Assembly (NCBI GenBank): GCA_024449915.1
Contig: JAMZAV010000160.1
Span: 310,001 to 374,000, forward strand
Direction of reading: 5' to 3'
Length of the DNA stretch: 64,000 nucleotides
From: Sweltsa coloradensis
Lineage: Eukaryota; Arthropoda; Insecta; Plecoptera; Chloroperlidae
Both the position numbers and the translations under genes were made by a program. The stretch's first letter is position 1; every line of letters starts with the position of its first letter. The notes below the pieces were generated by a model. It did no database searches. It saw only the letters and a list, made by a program, of their open reading frames with translations, and was not told the DNA's origin. Below, piece by piece: positions 1 through 11,152 of the stretch.

Positions 1-700
1 CGTCCGCGCATGGGCCATGCCCAACACTCGTAGATGGGCCATGCAACGTTTTGGCCGCGAGTCCAACCAAAACCCATCGATGGTTTTTAAACATGGCACT
101 TGCATGGTTAGCGCCAATTAGCCATGCAGGACACAAGGTACTCGTACTTGTCAGTACCATGCGTGAAAGTCGCGCATGGGCCATGTCCTACTCTCGTCCA
201 TGGGCCATGCAACGTTTTGGCCGCGAGTACAACCAAAACCCATGGACGATTTTTAAACATGGCACATGCATGGTTAGCTTAAATTACCCATGCCTACTTT
301 TCTGCACCATGCGTGCTAATCGCGCAACGCCCATGCACGTTTAGCGCGCAAGGCCCATGTACGTTGATCGCGCTTGGGCCATGCCCAACACTCGTGGATG
401 GGCCATGCAACGTTTTGGCCGCGAGTACAACCAAAACCCATGGACGACTTTTAAACATGGCACATGCATGGTAAGCGTAAAATACCCATGCCTACTTTTC
501 ATTAAATGCGTGGTAATCGCGCACGGGCCATGCACGTTGATCGCGCATGGGCCATGCCCAACATTCGTCGATGGGCCAGGCAACGTTTTGGCCGCGAGTA
601 CAACCAATTTTCTCGGATGACTTTTAACCATGGCACTTGCATGGTTAGCGTGGTACTGCCCATGGAGCTTGCCATGCGTGGCGCAAATGTACGATAATAC
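1..700. repeat. Degenerate tandem repeat rich in TGGGCCATG
   Basis: The core caacgttttggccgcgagt begins at 44, 210, 408 and 581, so there are four diverged units of about 166, 198 and 173 bases, cut off by the window's left edge. Each unit also carries one or more copies of the partly palindromic TGGGCCATG and a stretch ending in catggcacttgcatggttagc-like sequence. The longer second unit holds an extra internal copy of the TGGGCCATG block. Open frames across it on both strands follow from the repetition and lack domains. The array probably continues to the left. I see no sign that it is coding or mobile. Confidence 0.85.
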
Positions 701-1050
701 CCCTGACATCCTTGTCATGTATGGAGCAAATGTACTGAGGTAAAAAAAGACTCTTATTGATTCTCCTCAGGGAAGAGAGACCAGAGTACTGAAATTTTTT
801 CTAAGTATCAAGACCATCAAAATCAAGTGTAGAAGGTGCACGTACGTGCTAACTTGGTTTCATACTTACAGAGATTGTAGTATGAATTCTATGCTTTATA
901 TTGTAACAGAAAAATATTAACCCGAAAATTACGCACCGTGTGTATACAAGCATAGCTAACAATAATAATTAATGGAGGCAATAAATACATTATTGTAATT
1001 ATTTAACGAATATTTTCTCTAATGCGGTAGAGATAGCGCCACTATCGATC
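701..1050. other. Unique A+T-rich spacer
   Basis: This stretch separates two repeat arrays. I see no open frame, splice signal, RNA-like structure or repeat copy in it. Confidence 0.5.
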
Positions 1051-1312
1051 GATTAAGCTGTGGCGCGTTTGGTATGTGCCCTGCAATTGCCATGCACTAC
1101 TGGCCAGGCTGTGGCGCATAGTGTATGTGCCATGTAATTACCATGCACTACTAGCCAGGCTGTGGCGCGTCGTATATGTGCCATGCGATTGCCATGCACC
1201 ACTAACCAGACTGAGGCGCGTCGTGTAAGTGCCATGCGATTGCCATGCTCTACTAGCCGGGCTGTGGCACGTCGTGTATGTGCCAGGTGGTTGCCATGGC
1301 CACTGTCCCTGC
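1050..1312. repeat. 51-bp minisatellite, about five units
   Basis: The motif ctgtggcgcg and its variants begin at 1058, 1109, 1160, 1211 and 1262, an exact 51-base period. Because 51 is divisible by three, the reverse strand stays open over 1053-1400 and encodes a 17-residue repeat beginning HGN and containing an RRA core. No initiation context, signal peptide or known family supports a real protein, so I treat the open frame as a by-product of the period. The flank at 1320-1490 again contains TGGGCCATG, which links it to the array at the window's start. Confidence 0.85.
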
Positions 1313-1500
1313 CGTGTGGTGCATCATGCATGGGCCATGTGTCAACCTTATACCTAAATCCATTCCGTGGCAAATCGTCAATGGGCCTAGCAATAACCAT
1401 GCTTAACTAGTCATGATCGTGCATGGTTCTTGTATGGCCCTTGCAATTTTGCCATGGCATGGCGCGACGGTCATGGGCCATGGATAAACTAAATTTCCGT
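1313..1500. repeat. TGGGCCATG-bearing repeat remnant
   Basis: TGGGCCATG occurs near 1330 and 1473 together with several catgg/ccatg words, as in the array at 1-700. It is probably a degenerate extension of that repeat domain past the minisatellite. No gene is seen. Confidence 0.55.
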
Positions 1501-1815
1501 GTGCTACTAGGGCTGATATCGCAACTTTCCGACTGAAAGGAAAATTGATCGCAATAATTGGTGAAATTATTTTCCGCTTGACGTGTGCCTCGTAAATACT
1601 GACTGACCTGACCGTTCTCTGGACGAAACCTAACATATTCAACATCTCTTTTCTCCAGAGTCTCGATGGTCTTGTCACTGTCATATTCACACAATGTAAT
1701 TGTAAAAATCCCATTACTCTGTGAAGGAATGTGACTAGTTCGTTATTTTGTTTTCTTATAACTGTCTAAATTACCAATGAATTGGCATTTCGGTTTTATG
1801 TCATTGCCAGAGAAC

Positions 1816-2219
1816 CAGTGGCGTATCCAGGAATCCATAAAGGGGGGGGGGTTTAATCAATTTTTTCATAGATGTGCCGAAGGCTAAGTGGGGGGTTCGG
1901 GGGGGGGGCTTGCCCCCCGGAAAATTTTCTTCTTCAAGGTCATTTTGGTGAAAATCTGTGCGTTTTAAAGCATCACAATGACCAACTTTTTATCTACTAA
2001 AATCCTGTTTTTAATCCAAAAGTTTTCTATTTCAAGGTAATTTTGGTGAAAATCTGTGCGTTTTAAAGCATCAAAATAACCAACTTTGTATCTAGGCCTA
2101 CTAAAATCCTCTTTTAGTCAGATGGTAATTTGTAGTTATTTTATTTTCTCCTTTACACTTTTTTTTAAAAGGGGGGGGGGGGGTTGTCCCCCCTCTCCCC
2201 CCCCTTGGATACGCCACTG
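1816..2219. mobile_element. hAT-type MITE with 8-bp target duplication
   Basis: The left end is cagtggcgtatccagg and the right end is its near-perfect reverse complement, so the terminal inverted repeats are about 16 bases. The same octamer, cagagaac, directly abuts both ends (1808-1815 and 2220-2227). An 8-base duplication with CAGTGGCG termini is diagnostic of the hAT superfamily. At 404 bases it is non-autonomous with no transposase frame. Inside are long G and C runs next to both ends and a roughly 98-base tandem duplication (anchor tcaaggt at 1934 and 2032). Confidence 0.92.
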
Positions 2220-2362
2220 CAGAGAACAATACATATATTTCGAAATCTGATACAACTTCTATCCGAAAGTTCTGTCCGTAAAAGAAATCTTTTAGCCCAT
2301 GTAGACGCGCAAAGATAAGAGGATATTGCTTTACGTCTCATATTTATGCAACTTGGCTAATC

Positions 2363-2630
2363 GAGACGAAGGGAGGGACGTAAGGGATGACGCGGGGAGA
2401 CAAGGGGTGGACAGGCCTGTGCTGGTCAGAACCAGCCACAAGCATATGGGGAGGGCAAGGGTTCCCCCACGTCGTGGTCGTCTCCGTCTGTGTCATCATT
2501 CGTCCGTGTTGTCTTTGTCGTCGCCGTCGGGGAGTTAGTCAAAGGGACGGGGTTCCCCGACGACGACCCAGAGCTCGCCATTAGTTTCAGGGAGTGAAAC
2601 TCCCCTATTCACGGGCCAAACCGCGAGAAG
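2363..2630. repeat. Dispersed repeat, partner of 6717-6990
   Basis: The start (acgtaagggatgacg-like) and the end (ccagagctcgcc followed by ttagttt and actcccctattcacg) both recur in the same order and orientation at 6717-6990, while the middles have diverged. The stretch is G+C-rich. It is probably two old copies of one element with no recognised class. The short open frames across it show no domain. Confidence 0.6.
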
Positions 2631-2639
2631 GTGTCGAGT

Positions 2640-3426
2640 TGGAATTTGAAGGCCCTAAAGTTTTGTCATCATCTGAATGATGTCCCGGTAGGGTAGAGGA
2701 ACCGTGGCCGTGCACGTGCTGTCGCTGAGCTGAACCCTGCGAGCACGTGTTGTCAGTAAGCTCCTGAAGGTCGGTATCGATCTGCCTCCTAGCTCGTTGC
2801 GTCTACCGCACCCGCAGTAAGCACACATCCACTGGTTTGATGCGATCAAACGCGATTCACATTTCACATTTGCGAACGTAATGGCAATCGTTCGCGTTGG
2901 GAAAGAAGGAAATTTGTATCACTATGCAAGTTTAAGAAACCATTTCCTCTATGCAAGTCATTAAATTGCTAGGGCCTATACAAAATGACAATGTATGTTA
3001 ACAATAACAGTTTTATTAGGTAATTGGCTGTTATTTTCGGCCAGTCAGAATATTTTTTTGCCACGCCCAATACTAATTTATATACATATTTTGTGTCTCC
3101 GTGTACACGCTCTGCACTCCGGCTTCCGTGCCAATTTCTGATATATTTGCTGTCCGTCAGCCGTTGTAGATTGGTCTAAACGCATGCCCCATGTTTATGA
3201 TCTTCTTCGGTGCTTCTGTTGGTACATTCTCACCCGATCTACCCCCCCCCTCCCCCCCCCCAAAAAAATAAATTATTAAGGTTTATTTATTGTAGATGTC
3301 ATGAGAAATGTGTATTGTTTGATATGCCATTGGTCCATCGCGTAATACATGCTTACGAAGAAGTAAATCTTGAAGATTGCGTTGTCAGGCCCCTACTCGA
3401 GGACCTAATTGAATTGTTTCTACCTT
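2640..3426. other. No gene recognised; C-run
   Basis: Unique sequence with two adjacent C runs of 9 and 10 (3242-3250 and 3252-3261). An open frame at 3210-3497 begins across these runs and ends in the inverted-repeat arm. It matches nothing I recognise. Confidence 0.5.
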
Positions 3427-4313
3427 TAGTCCGGATGTTAAGAGACTTGACCTTGCATTTTTTGATACAAGCAAGGCACTCGGCACACGTGTTCTAGGGA
3501 CCATACCCTCCTAATTTTGAGGTGGAGCCATCGGTGATATCCCGTGCAGGGACCCGTTATCGCATGTTGCCTACCCCTGCTGATTTGAAGGGTTGTTTAG
3601 CAAAACAATTCGGTGTTTGGTGATAGAAACTTGAAATTTTTACCAAATAGGGGTAACATTAGGCTTAACATACTGGCAACGGGGAATTGTGGATTCATTC
3701 ATAGTTAAGGGATGATTGGGGTTTTAATTTTGGGGGTTGAACATTTCGATTAAAATTTTTACTGATGCCACCCTTGGTTAATTGTTGGATTTTATGTAAG
3801 TACTTATCAAAATCTTCAAACAAAATGATGGTGTAAAAAAATATGACTATCGACCCCTAATTTGGTCATAATGACCTGTTGACATAATGACCTGAGTAGT
3901 GACCTATTTGATAAAGTGTTAAACATAGTCGTGTGACCACTCTATTTAAAGCTAAGATGAAGTAGAATAACATGAAATAATTTTCAACATGCCACGTTGA
4001 CCTGTGACCTTTATCGTCCTTTATTTGACCTTGATAACTGTTTTAGCATGACTGTATAATGTATACTTATATAGCACATCCAAATGCATGTGGTATTAAC
4101 AAGTTGATTTAATAAATGCACTCAACATGTAAGTATGATATTAGGATGCATTTCGAAAGCTTTTTACTGCCGCGTTGATGGATGAGCAGTTTTGTACCAT
4201 TGAACCCTGTTTTACTATACTTTTACCTCGTCGTTTTTCAACGTGTGAACATAGAATATACCAATTTTAAAGGAGTACTTCGTAGTTCCTGGTAGATCGT
4301 TATAGTAATAAAC
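3427..4313 (+). repeat. Left arm of a 2.6-kb inverted repeat
   Basis: About 887 bases are reverse-complementary to 5119-6033 with scattered substitutions and short indels, at roughly 90-95 percent identity by eye. The outer limit is tagtccggatgttaa at 3427 and the inner limit is gtaataaac at 4313. At 4170-4187 the arm carries ccgcgttgatggatgagc, the same word found at the end of the Helentron-like element at 60032-60975. The arm has no long open frame. It may be a very long terminal inverted repeat of an unknown DNA transposon or an inverted duplication of a repeat-containing segment. Confidence 0.85.
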
Positions 4314-5118
4314 TTTTTAGATTAACACTCATTAAGAGGAAAGAAACAACTTGCCGATTGTTGATTATAGTACTTAATTAATGTAATTGAGTGACCGGTG
4401 GAGGGGCGGTCGGGGGCTCAACCCATCACGTATTTTTGCATCTACAGGTGGTGCATTTACTACAGAACGTTTTTGACTGGTATTCAAAGCTAAAGGCATT
4501 TCACTAGATCCAATTTGGTATAAGATCTTAACGCCCCCAATACAGACAAGGACGATGAGCTTGGTTGATTTTCATGAGCAAAGAATGCAGCCAGATCACC
4601 AGATCGATGCTGTCATGTGGCTATATAATATGTATAGTTCGCTAAAATCGCTCTTGCGGCTGGTCATTTTGGCCTTAGATTTATGAATAAGAGGTCGACT
4701 GTATGTGCTAAAGTGCAGAAATTTGTTTATTTTATGTGGTCCATACAATATTTAGTAAATGTACTCACTGCTGCGCCACCAGAGAGCGAGAAAGTGCGCG
4801 CTCTCGGAAAATGGTCCCAAAATGTGTGCGATTCAAACATATCTGTGTTTTGTAGGTTTATATTATTTATGCTATTGTTTACATAAACGTCATACTATAC
4901 AGTACACTTCTCTTCTACCTAGTCACATTTTGGTCCAATCATAAGAGAACACGTTCATTTCACCCCAATAAAAGCGGACCTAAACCAATTCCTTGTTGAA
5001 TTTTACATCATTGATGAGCAACTAGCGATCAGTTATTTGAAAAACGGACCACTGATTGGCCACGATTCACCCTTGGAATAGGACAACATCAACAACGCAC
5101 AATTAATATTTTTTTATG
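4314..5118. other. Spacer between inverted-repeat arms
   Basis: About 805 bases between the two arms. Open frames of 67 and 61 codons at 4683-4944 resemble no known protein. If the structure is a transposon, this interior is too small for a transposase, so the copy would be non-autonomous. Confidence 0.6.
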
Positions 5119-6033
5119 GTTTATTACCATAACGATCTACCAGGAACTTAGTACTCCTTTAAAATTGGTAAAAATTTGGTTAAAAATGGTATATTCTATG
5201 TAAACACGTTGAAAATGACGAGGTAAAAGTATAGTAAAACAGGGTTCAATGGTACAAAACTGCTCATCCATCAACGCGGCAGTAAAAAGCTTTCGCAATG
5301 CAGCCTAATATCATACTTACATGTTGAGTGCATTTATTAAATCAACTTGTTAATACCACATGCATTTGGATGTGCTATATAAGTATACATTATACAGTCA
5401 TGCTAAAACAGTTATCAAGGTCAAATAAAGGACGATAAAGGTCACAGGTCAACGTGGCATGTTGAAAATTATTTCATGTTATTCTACTTCATCTTAGCTT
5501 TAAATAGAGTGGTCACACGACTATGTTTAACACTTTATCAAATAGGTCACTACTCAGGTCATTATGTCAACAGGTCATTATGACCAAATTAGGGGTCGAT
5601 AGTCATATTTTTAGCACCATCATTTTGTTTGAAGATTTTGGTAAGTACTTTAACATATAAATCCAACAATAAACCAAGGGTGTTATCAGTAAAAATTTTA
5701 ATCGAAATGTTCAACCCCCAAAATTGAAACCCCAATCATCCCTTAACTATGAAGAATCCCTCAGTTAACCGTTGCCAGTATGTTAAGCATAATGTTACCC
5801 CTATTTGGTAAAAATTTCAAGTTTCTATCACCAAACACCGAATTGTTTTGCTAATCAACCCTTCAAAGCAGCAGGGGTAGGCAACATGCGATAACGGGTC
5901 CCTGCACGGGATATCACGATGGCTCCACCTCAAAATTAGTAGGGTATGGTCCCTAGAACACGTGTGCCAAGTGCCTTGCTTGTATCAAAAAATGCAAGGT
6001 ATGCCCCATATATATCCTTTAACATCCGGACTA
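5119..6033 (-). repeat. Right arm of a 2.6-kb inverted repeat
   Basis: Reverse complement of 3427-4313. The inner end is gtttattac at 5119 and the outer end is ttaacatccggacta, ending at 6033. It differs from the left arm by an insertion of about 20 bases near 5165-5190 and by single-base changes, so the arms are not a very recent or actively homogenised palindrome. The shared gctcatccatcaacgcgg lies at 5262-5279. Confidence 0.85.
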
Positions 6034-6583
6034 CTTCTTTCACCATGTGAACTTTCCGGCTCATCGTCTCCATTAGCCGATTTATACGTCAAGCTTGCCA
6101 GCAACAAGTTATCACCTGGGAACATTTTTATTGCTTACCTTAATTGCTCATTCTGTTGCAATAACTTTCAAATACATGGTAAACCAAACGAGCAATAAAG
6201 TTTGCCAACAATTAATGATCATTGTCCATAAAGATTACAGAAAGATTTTGTGCCGCACCTATTGCAGATGAAACTATTGATGTAAGTGAAACTTCTTACT
6301 GGGGCATTTAATAGCTGCAACGAACTTGTGGGATATACTGCTATGGAAAAATTCTATATCTATGTCACAAAATACGAATTGAAAATGTTTCCCACCGAAA
6401 TTGCCGAGAAGAATTTTAAAAATGATAAAATAAGGTAGAATGAAGCCAATGCTAATGAAAGTGTCCCGTTCCCGTACCGAGTATCGAACATAGGTCTTTC
6501 ACCTTCGGGCGGTTGGCAAATCACAGGTGTCACTGAAGTGCATTTTAAATATTCGTATGATAGTTACGTTGTACCGTGTCAGC
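6034..6583. other. No gene recognised
   Basis: Unique A+T-rich DNA to the right of the inverted repeat. I find no coding frame with domain content, splice-site pair or repeat copy. Confidence 0.45.
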
Positions 6584-6628
6584 GTTAGTTAGTTAATGTT
6601 GTTTTAGGGCACTCAACAGTAGAGTTAT
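6584..6628 (+). repeat. 45-bp direct repeat, copy 1
   Basis: An identical 45-base sequence that includes tgttgttttagggcactc lies here and at 9138-9182 in the same orientation, 2554 bases apart. Flanks differ from the first base outside the match. Identity over 45 bases in otherwise unrelated surroundings suggests conserved element ends or recent copies of a short mobile repeat. Confidence 0.8.
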
Positions 6629-6716
6629 CAGTGCCCATGTCAATTGTATTGGAATCTTCCAAATTGTCTTTTTCCATAATTGTGGATTACCACCATGTTT
6701 TCTTCTTTCCAATGGG

Positions 6717-6990
6717 AGGAACGTAAGGGAAGACGAGGGGAGTTAATGGGAAGGAGTGAGGATGTTGGATAGGATGGTGGGAACGGAGGTGTGCTCGTTG
6801 CAGAGAGGGCCGGCAAGTATGGAGACGAAAAAAGTGAAAGAAGAAAATAAATATGAGTAAGGCTGTTTGAATGAAGAAAGGTGTGATAAAAAGTTGCGCG
6901 AGAACTCTCTTTGCAACACGCACCCCAACCGGCCAGAGCTCGCCCTTAGTTTTGAGGAATAAACTACTCCCCTACTCACGTGTCAGCGTT
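6717..6990. repeat. Dispersed repeat, partner of 2363-2630
   Basis: Shares its beginning and its end with 2363-2630 in direct orientation. The two copies lie on either side of the 3427-6033 inverted repeat. Confidence 0.6.
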
Positions 6991-8972
6991 GTTCGAGACG
7001 ATGAGTGAGTGAGTTATACTTTTTTTTACTTCTTTGTCCACGTCACCTCCGACCGTGGGTTACATGTCCACAGTACTTGAGCGAGACCCTTCTTTTGATT
7101 ACTTCCGCTCCGGCTTGCGGTCAATAGATAGATATCACTAAATATTGAAGTGGTCAATAAAATCAAACTTTTTATAAACTACATTTTTATAAAATTCTTA
7201 CTTGAAATTGTGTTTAGCTGACAGATAGTGCTTTGACGAATCTACAATTGTTTTGTTTTTAATTTTCTCGTAGCTCAATTTTGAGCCATTTTGAGCCATA
7301 ACGTTGGTTATACGATTGAATCTTACGTTTTCTCTTTGGGGATATAAATAGAAACCTCTTTTCTTACCGGTGTAACGTGTTTATATGAGAGTGGGGGCAC
7401 GAGTGTCGTTTGTGTGAAAACGAAAAGAGGCTGCACAATCTAATCCAGTACATAACTATATGTTGTAAGTGGGCGTAATTGTTTGCTTTTTGTACCCCCA
7501 TTTCCGGTTTATGATGTGTTTCCTTCCAACACCTAAGAATGTACAAATAGTGGAAAACAAACATAGGTTGTCTTGACTGATTGCGTCAAACAAGAGTATC
7601 ATATTCAGGAGTAGAAGGCGTCATTGGTTCGATTCCCGCCACCTGCAATCCTGACGGAAAGTTTTTCTTCCGAGGGTATCTTTTTTATTTACTCTTTAAT
7701 GCGAATGCAAGGGATTGAGTTCTCTTAAACAGCCCTTGGATAATCCTTTCGCAACCACCCTGCCTCCAAAAACACCTAGTTGTAGTGTAGTGGGACTTGT
7801 CTCTGGGCAGATTTTGAACAAGAATTGAACAAATTTTCATGAAATGGAGAGCGTATAGGGAGGGAAGCGAGTGTGATAACTGGCAATGTTCTTTATCTGT
7901 GCGAATGAATAAACAAGATAAGTGATAGCAGAGTTGTGCGTTGTATTCCACGCGTTGAATGGGTCAAGAACCGGACTACTAGGTCTAATTAATACACTAG
8001 TCGAGCCGAAAGGAGAATATCTCGCGTGCATTTTTAATTCAGTATTCTGGATCATGGTGTAAGGACCGTGCCAACTATCTTGGTCCGGCGAGCAGGCTGT
8101 TTTTACGTAGGAATTGGCTGTAGTTTCTCAGCCATCACATCCATAGTCAACGAAGAAACCCATGTATGCTCTATGAATGGCAAATTAGTACATCACGAAT
8201 GCGCCCAGATTCAATTAGTTGCAATTTTAAAACGATGTCGGTGTCTTACTGGAGAGTTGAGCGTTAATCCCAGCACCTTGGCGCCCACTTGATTATCTCC
8301 CTGTGTGACGTGATGGGTGGTCTTATCCTCATGGTGGGATTATCGGGTAAACAAACATCTTGACGTTACTCCTGAGTCCTAGTTGACGATATTTGCCACG
8401 CACGTATCTCATGTTTCCGTATGTAGGCTGGCGTGTGTAACGTGTTTCTTTATTATGTTTTGATTCACATCTCAAAACAAATGTTTGTCAACTCGAGATT
8501 ACGTCTCGTGTGGTAAATGATATTTTATGGCATACGTTATCTTATAGATGATGTCGAATAGGCGAGGAGAGTCCGGAAGGACGAGAGTACCGGGGCCACC
8601 CTATGCGGTTAGTACGGGATTCGAACCATGCCAGTTGTTTGATTCGGATCGAAGTCTGAGCAACTCTGTTGATAGCTGTATTTGGTCTTTATTCCATGTT
8701 TTAATAAATACAAACGGGAATCTCAAATAGTTTGCAACGCTGCAAGAAAGTTTCGGGCCGGAAGTTCTGTGGCATTGACTGCAAGACTCATGGCTGCGAT
8801 CGATGCTCCTGCGTCGGCAGTACGACTTTGATCGCGAAGCAAATCACATCCACGGGGGGTAGAATGGAATGAAAGGGAATGTGAATACCTAACCTAGTTA
8901 GATGCGATTATATAAGGTTTCAGAGTTCAACATTTCGCTATTTATAGAACTTACGCTACGATGTATTATATA
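6991..8972. other. No gene recognised; possible tRNA-derived traces
   Basis: Mostly unique A+T-rich sequence. Isolated B-box-like words occur at 7625-7639 (ggttcgattcccgcc) and 8612-8627 (cgggattcgaaccatg), suggesting decayed tRNA-derived SINEs. No convincing A box or full cloverleaf accompanies them, so no tRNA gene is called. Open frames of up to 88 codons show no domains. Confidence 0.45.
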
Positions 8973-9502
8973 CTACGTTTGCATGCAGTTTTGAAAAAGT
9001 TTTGATTTGAGTCAAGTCAAAACGATGACGCGTTTACATGATGCATATCTGAAAACGTTCTCAAACTATTATTTAGTTCACTTATTTCCTGGTAGACAGC
9101 AGAATGTATTAAACAAATTCCACTGTTTTCTAAAGAAGTTAGTTAGTTAATGTTGTTTTAGGGCACTCAACAGTAGAGTTATTGATGTATGATTTTATTG
9201 CGTATAACAACTTCGTTAGATGACCAAAAACATTTGCTGTTACATTTAGAACATAATTCAGAATAACAAGATCACGTTCTTAACCTGCTTTTAGCAAACA
9301 TAACCTCAAATTGCAACGCAACGAGCGTTTTGGTTGCAGCCAGGTGCATACATGACAGTTTTCAAAACTAGTTTTTCAAGTCACCTCTACTAGCAAACAG
9401 GGGTGACTTTAACCGATCCAATCCCAGATTCGAAGCGTATACATGCAGTTTTGAAAACTCAAAACGTTTTGAAATCGTTTTCAAACCTGCATGTAAACGT
9501 AG
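8973..9502. mobile_element. MITE with TA target site and palindromic end
   Basis: The left end ctacgtttgcatgcag and the right end ctgcatgtaaacgtag are inverted repeats (15 of 16 match). TA lies directly outside both ends (8971-8972 and 9503-9504), as in elements that duplicate TA, such as Tc1/mariner. Inside the right end, a second inverted copy of catgcagttttgaaaac makes the terminus itself palindromic (9434-9495). There is no transposase frame; the open frame at 9403-9843 crosses the right end and is unlikely to be real. It contains the 45-base repeat at 9138-9182. Confidence 0.7.
9138..9182 (+). repeat. 45-bp direct repeat, copy 2
   Basis: Identical to 6584-6628. This copy lies inside the TA-flanked MITE, whereas the other copy has no such element around it. 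Confidence 0.8.
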
Positions 9503-9504
9503 TA

Positions 9505-10515
9505 ATAGTTTCGTGGTATACACTACACTGCTCGGAGGCGGGTTGTGTTGGGAGGATGAATGTCTGTCTATGTCGTGTCTGCGCTACTTTGCTTCGATTT
9601 ATATGGCAATTTAAATTTAAATTCGATTCGGTTACGCAATTCTCTTCCAATCTTCGTGCAATTTGGTCTGGCCTGCCGATAAAACTAATTATCTCGAGCA
9701 TTCACTGTGGCGGAAGTTTCTTCAATTTTCCGTTTGCTGATTTTAATACGATTTTCCCCACGTTCAAGATGTGTAGCAATGAATTCGAGATCTATACGCG
9801 ATTATATGACAAATTGTACAACGCGTACTGTAGAGTACTGTAATTACCCTCCCCACCTGTGACCGAACTTGCGTCTACCGCACCGACTGGGGCTGTACCA
9901 AATCCGATAAAACGTTATTTAACTTTTTTGGACGGACATTTGTGGATTATTTTGTACATGAGAATTGGGACATACAATATATGGGAAACGTTGACGCCTT
10001 CGACGTCAACCGTCATTGTCAATGTAATCCGCGGAATACAAAAGAATCCACATTCGTATAGGCACTGGGCATACTACTATATCTGGTAAAACTACCGAGT
10101 GAAACATGAGAGCTATAAAATATATGACCAGTGGTGTATTGCTAAAAAAGAAGTGCCGGAACGCACCATGTACGATCACGTGCATATGATAGGCAGATTT
10201 GTTTTACATTGTCAAGGAGCCAAGGGCTGCATGGTTGTCAGTAAGAAACTAATAACTAATACAGTTGACGTTAAGTATTGCGTTTATGAATGATAAAAAT
10301 GTTACTTATGACTTACCCTCAACAATGTTTAGTTCTATTTCCTATGTTTTAGTATCCATGTGCTTCTGAAAACCTTGTTAGTGGCCTCAACTTCGGATTC
10401 ATTTAAACTGTAATTGTAAAATTTATCTATTGATTTGATTGTGCTTTAGCTCCCTCTCTAATGTTTTCAGCGCTAATGTGTGATTAAGACTTTGAGTGCT
10501 CATTCTTTTTTACAA
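9505..10515. other. No gene recognised
   Basis: A+T-rich sequence with open frames of 76 and 64 codons (9859-10089, 10099-10293) that resemble no known protein. No repeats noted. Confidence 0.4.
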
Positions 10516-11152
10516 CTAGGAAAACGCTTAAGTCCCGCCGCGTTGTTGGATGAGCGTAATTGGTGTATTGAGCTGCCACGTGTTATGCGGATTTTCTGTT
10601 GTTCTGTGAAAAAATCATTACGAAGTAGAAGATTTTTTTTAAAATTAATTTAAATTAAATAAAAAATAAACTTAAATTTTTAATTTTTTTAGTAAATCGT
10701 AATTTAAAAAATTAAAAAAATCGTAAAATTGCGATTTTCATAAGAAATAATTGTTCGATTGCGCTCAAATTTCACACGAATATATAAATTCATAAAATTA
10801 AGGTTCTGTGAAAAATCATTACAATCGGATAAAGCATGTAGGTGTTATAAGTAGAAGAAATTTTTCAAAAATCGAAAAAAATCGTAAAATTGCGATTTTC
10901 ATGAGAAATAATTTTTTGATCAATTTTTCCCTCCGTGCAGTTCTTCGTTCAGAGATTTCATAGACCTCCATAAAATTTCATCGGAATTGGAGTATTGGTT
11001 TAGCCGGAATCGTGTTCACAGACACACAAAAATACAAAAAAAAAAAAAGAAAGAAAGAAAAAAAAAAAAAAAAAAACATTCCGGATTTTTTTCTCCAGTG
11101 TAGTGAAATGGAATCTTCGCTTCGCTCGCTACGCTCGCTACGCTCATCCAAT
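10516..11152 (-). mobile_element. Helentron-like non-autonomous element, copy H1
   Basis: On the reverse strand it runs from ttggatgagcg (near 11152) to a 3' hairpin, AACGC at 10540-10544 paired with GCGTT at 10523-10527, then ttttcctag ending at 10516 with T next. The interior holds the AAAATCG/CGATTTT palindromic word, tracts of A and the phrase ggtttagccggaatcgtgt that other copies share. The 5' end carries a short gctcgctac duplication. No protein is encoded. Terminal hairpin, CTAG end, subterminal inverted repeats and A-rich microsatellites match the architecture of Helentron-associated (HINE/DINE-1-like) elements; the class is an inference. Confidence 0.65.

Noticed and set aside
9403..9843. 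146-codon forward open frame
   Set aside because: It starts inside the right end of the TA-flanked MITE, shows no domain, and its length is within what chance can give in this window.
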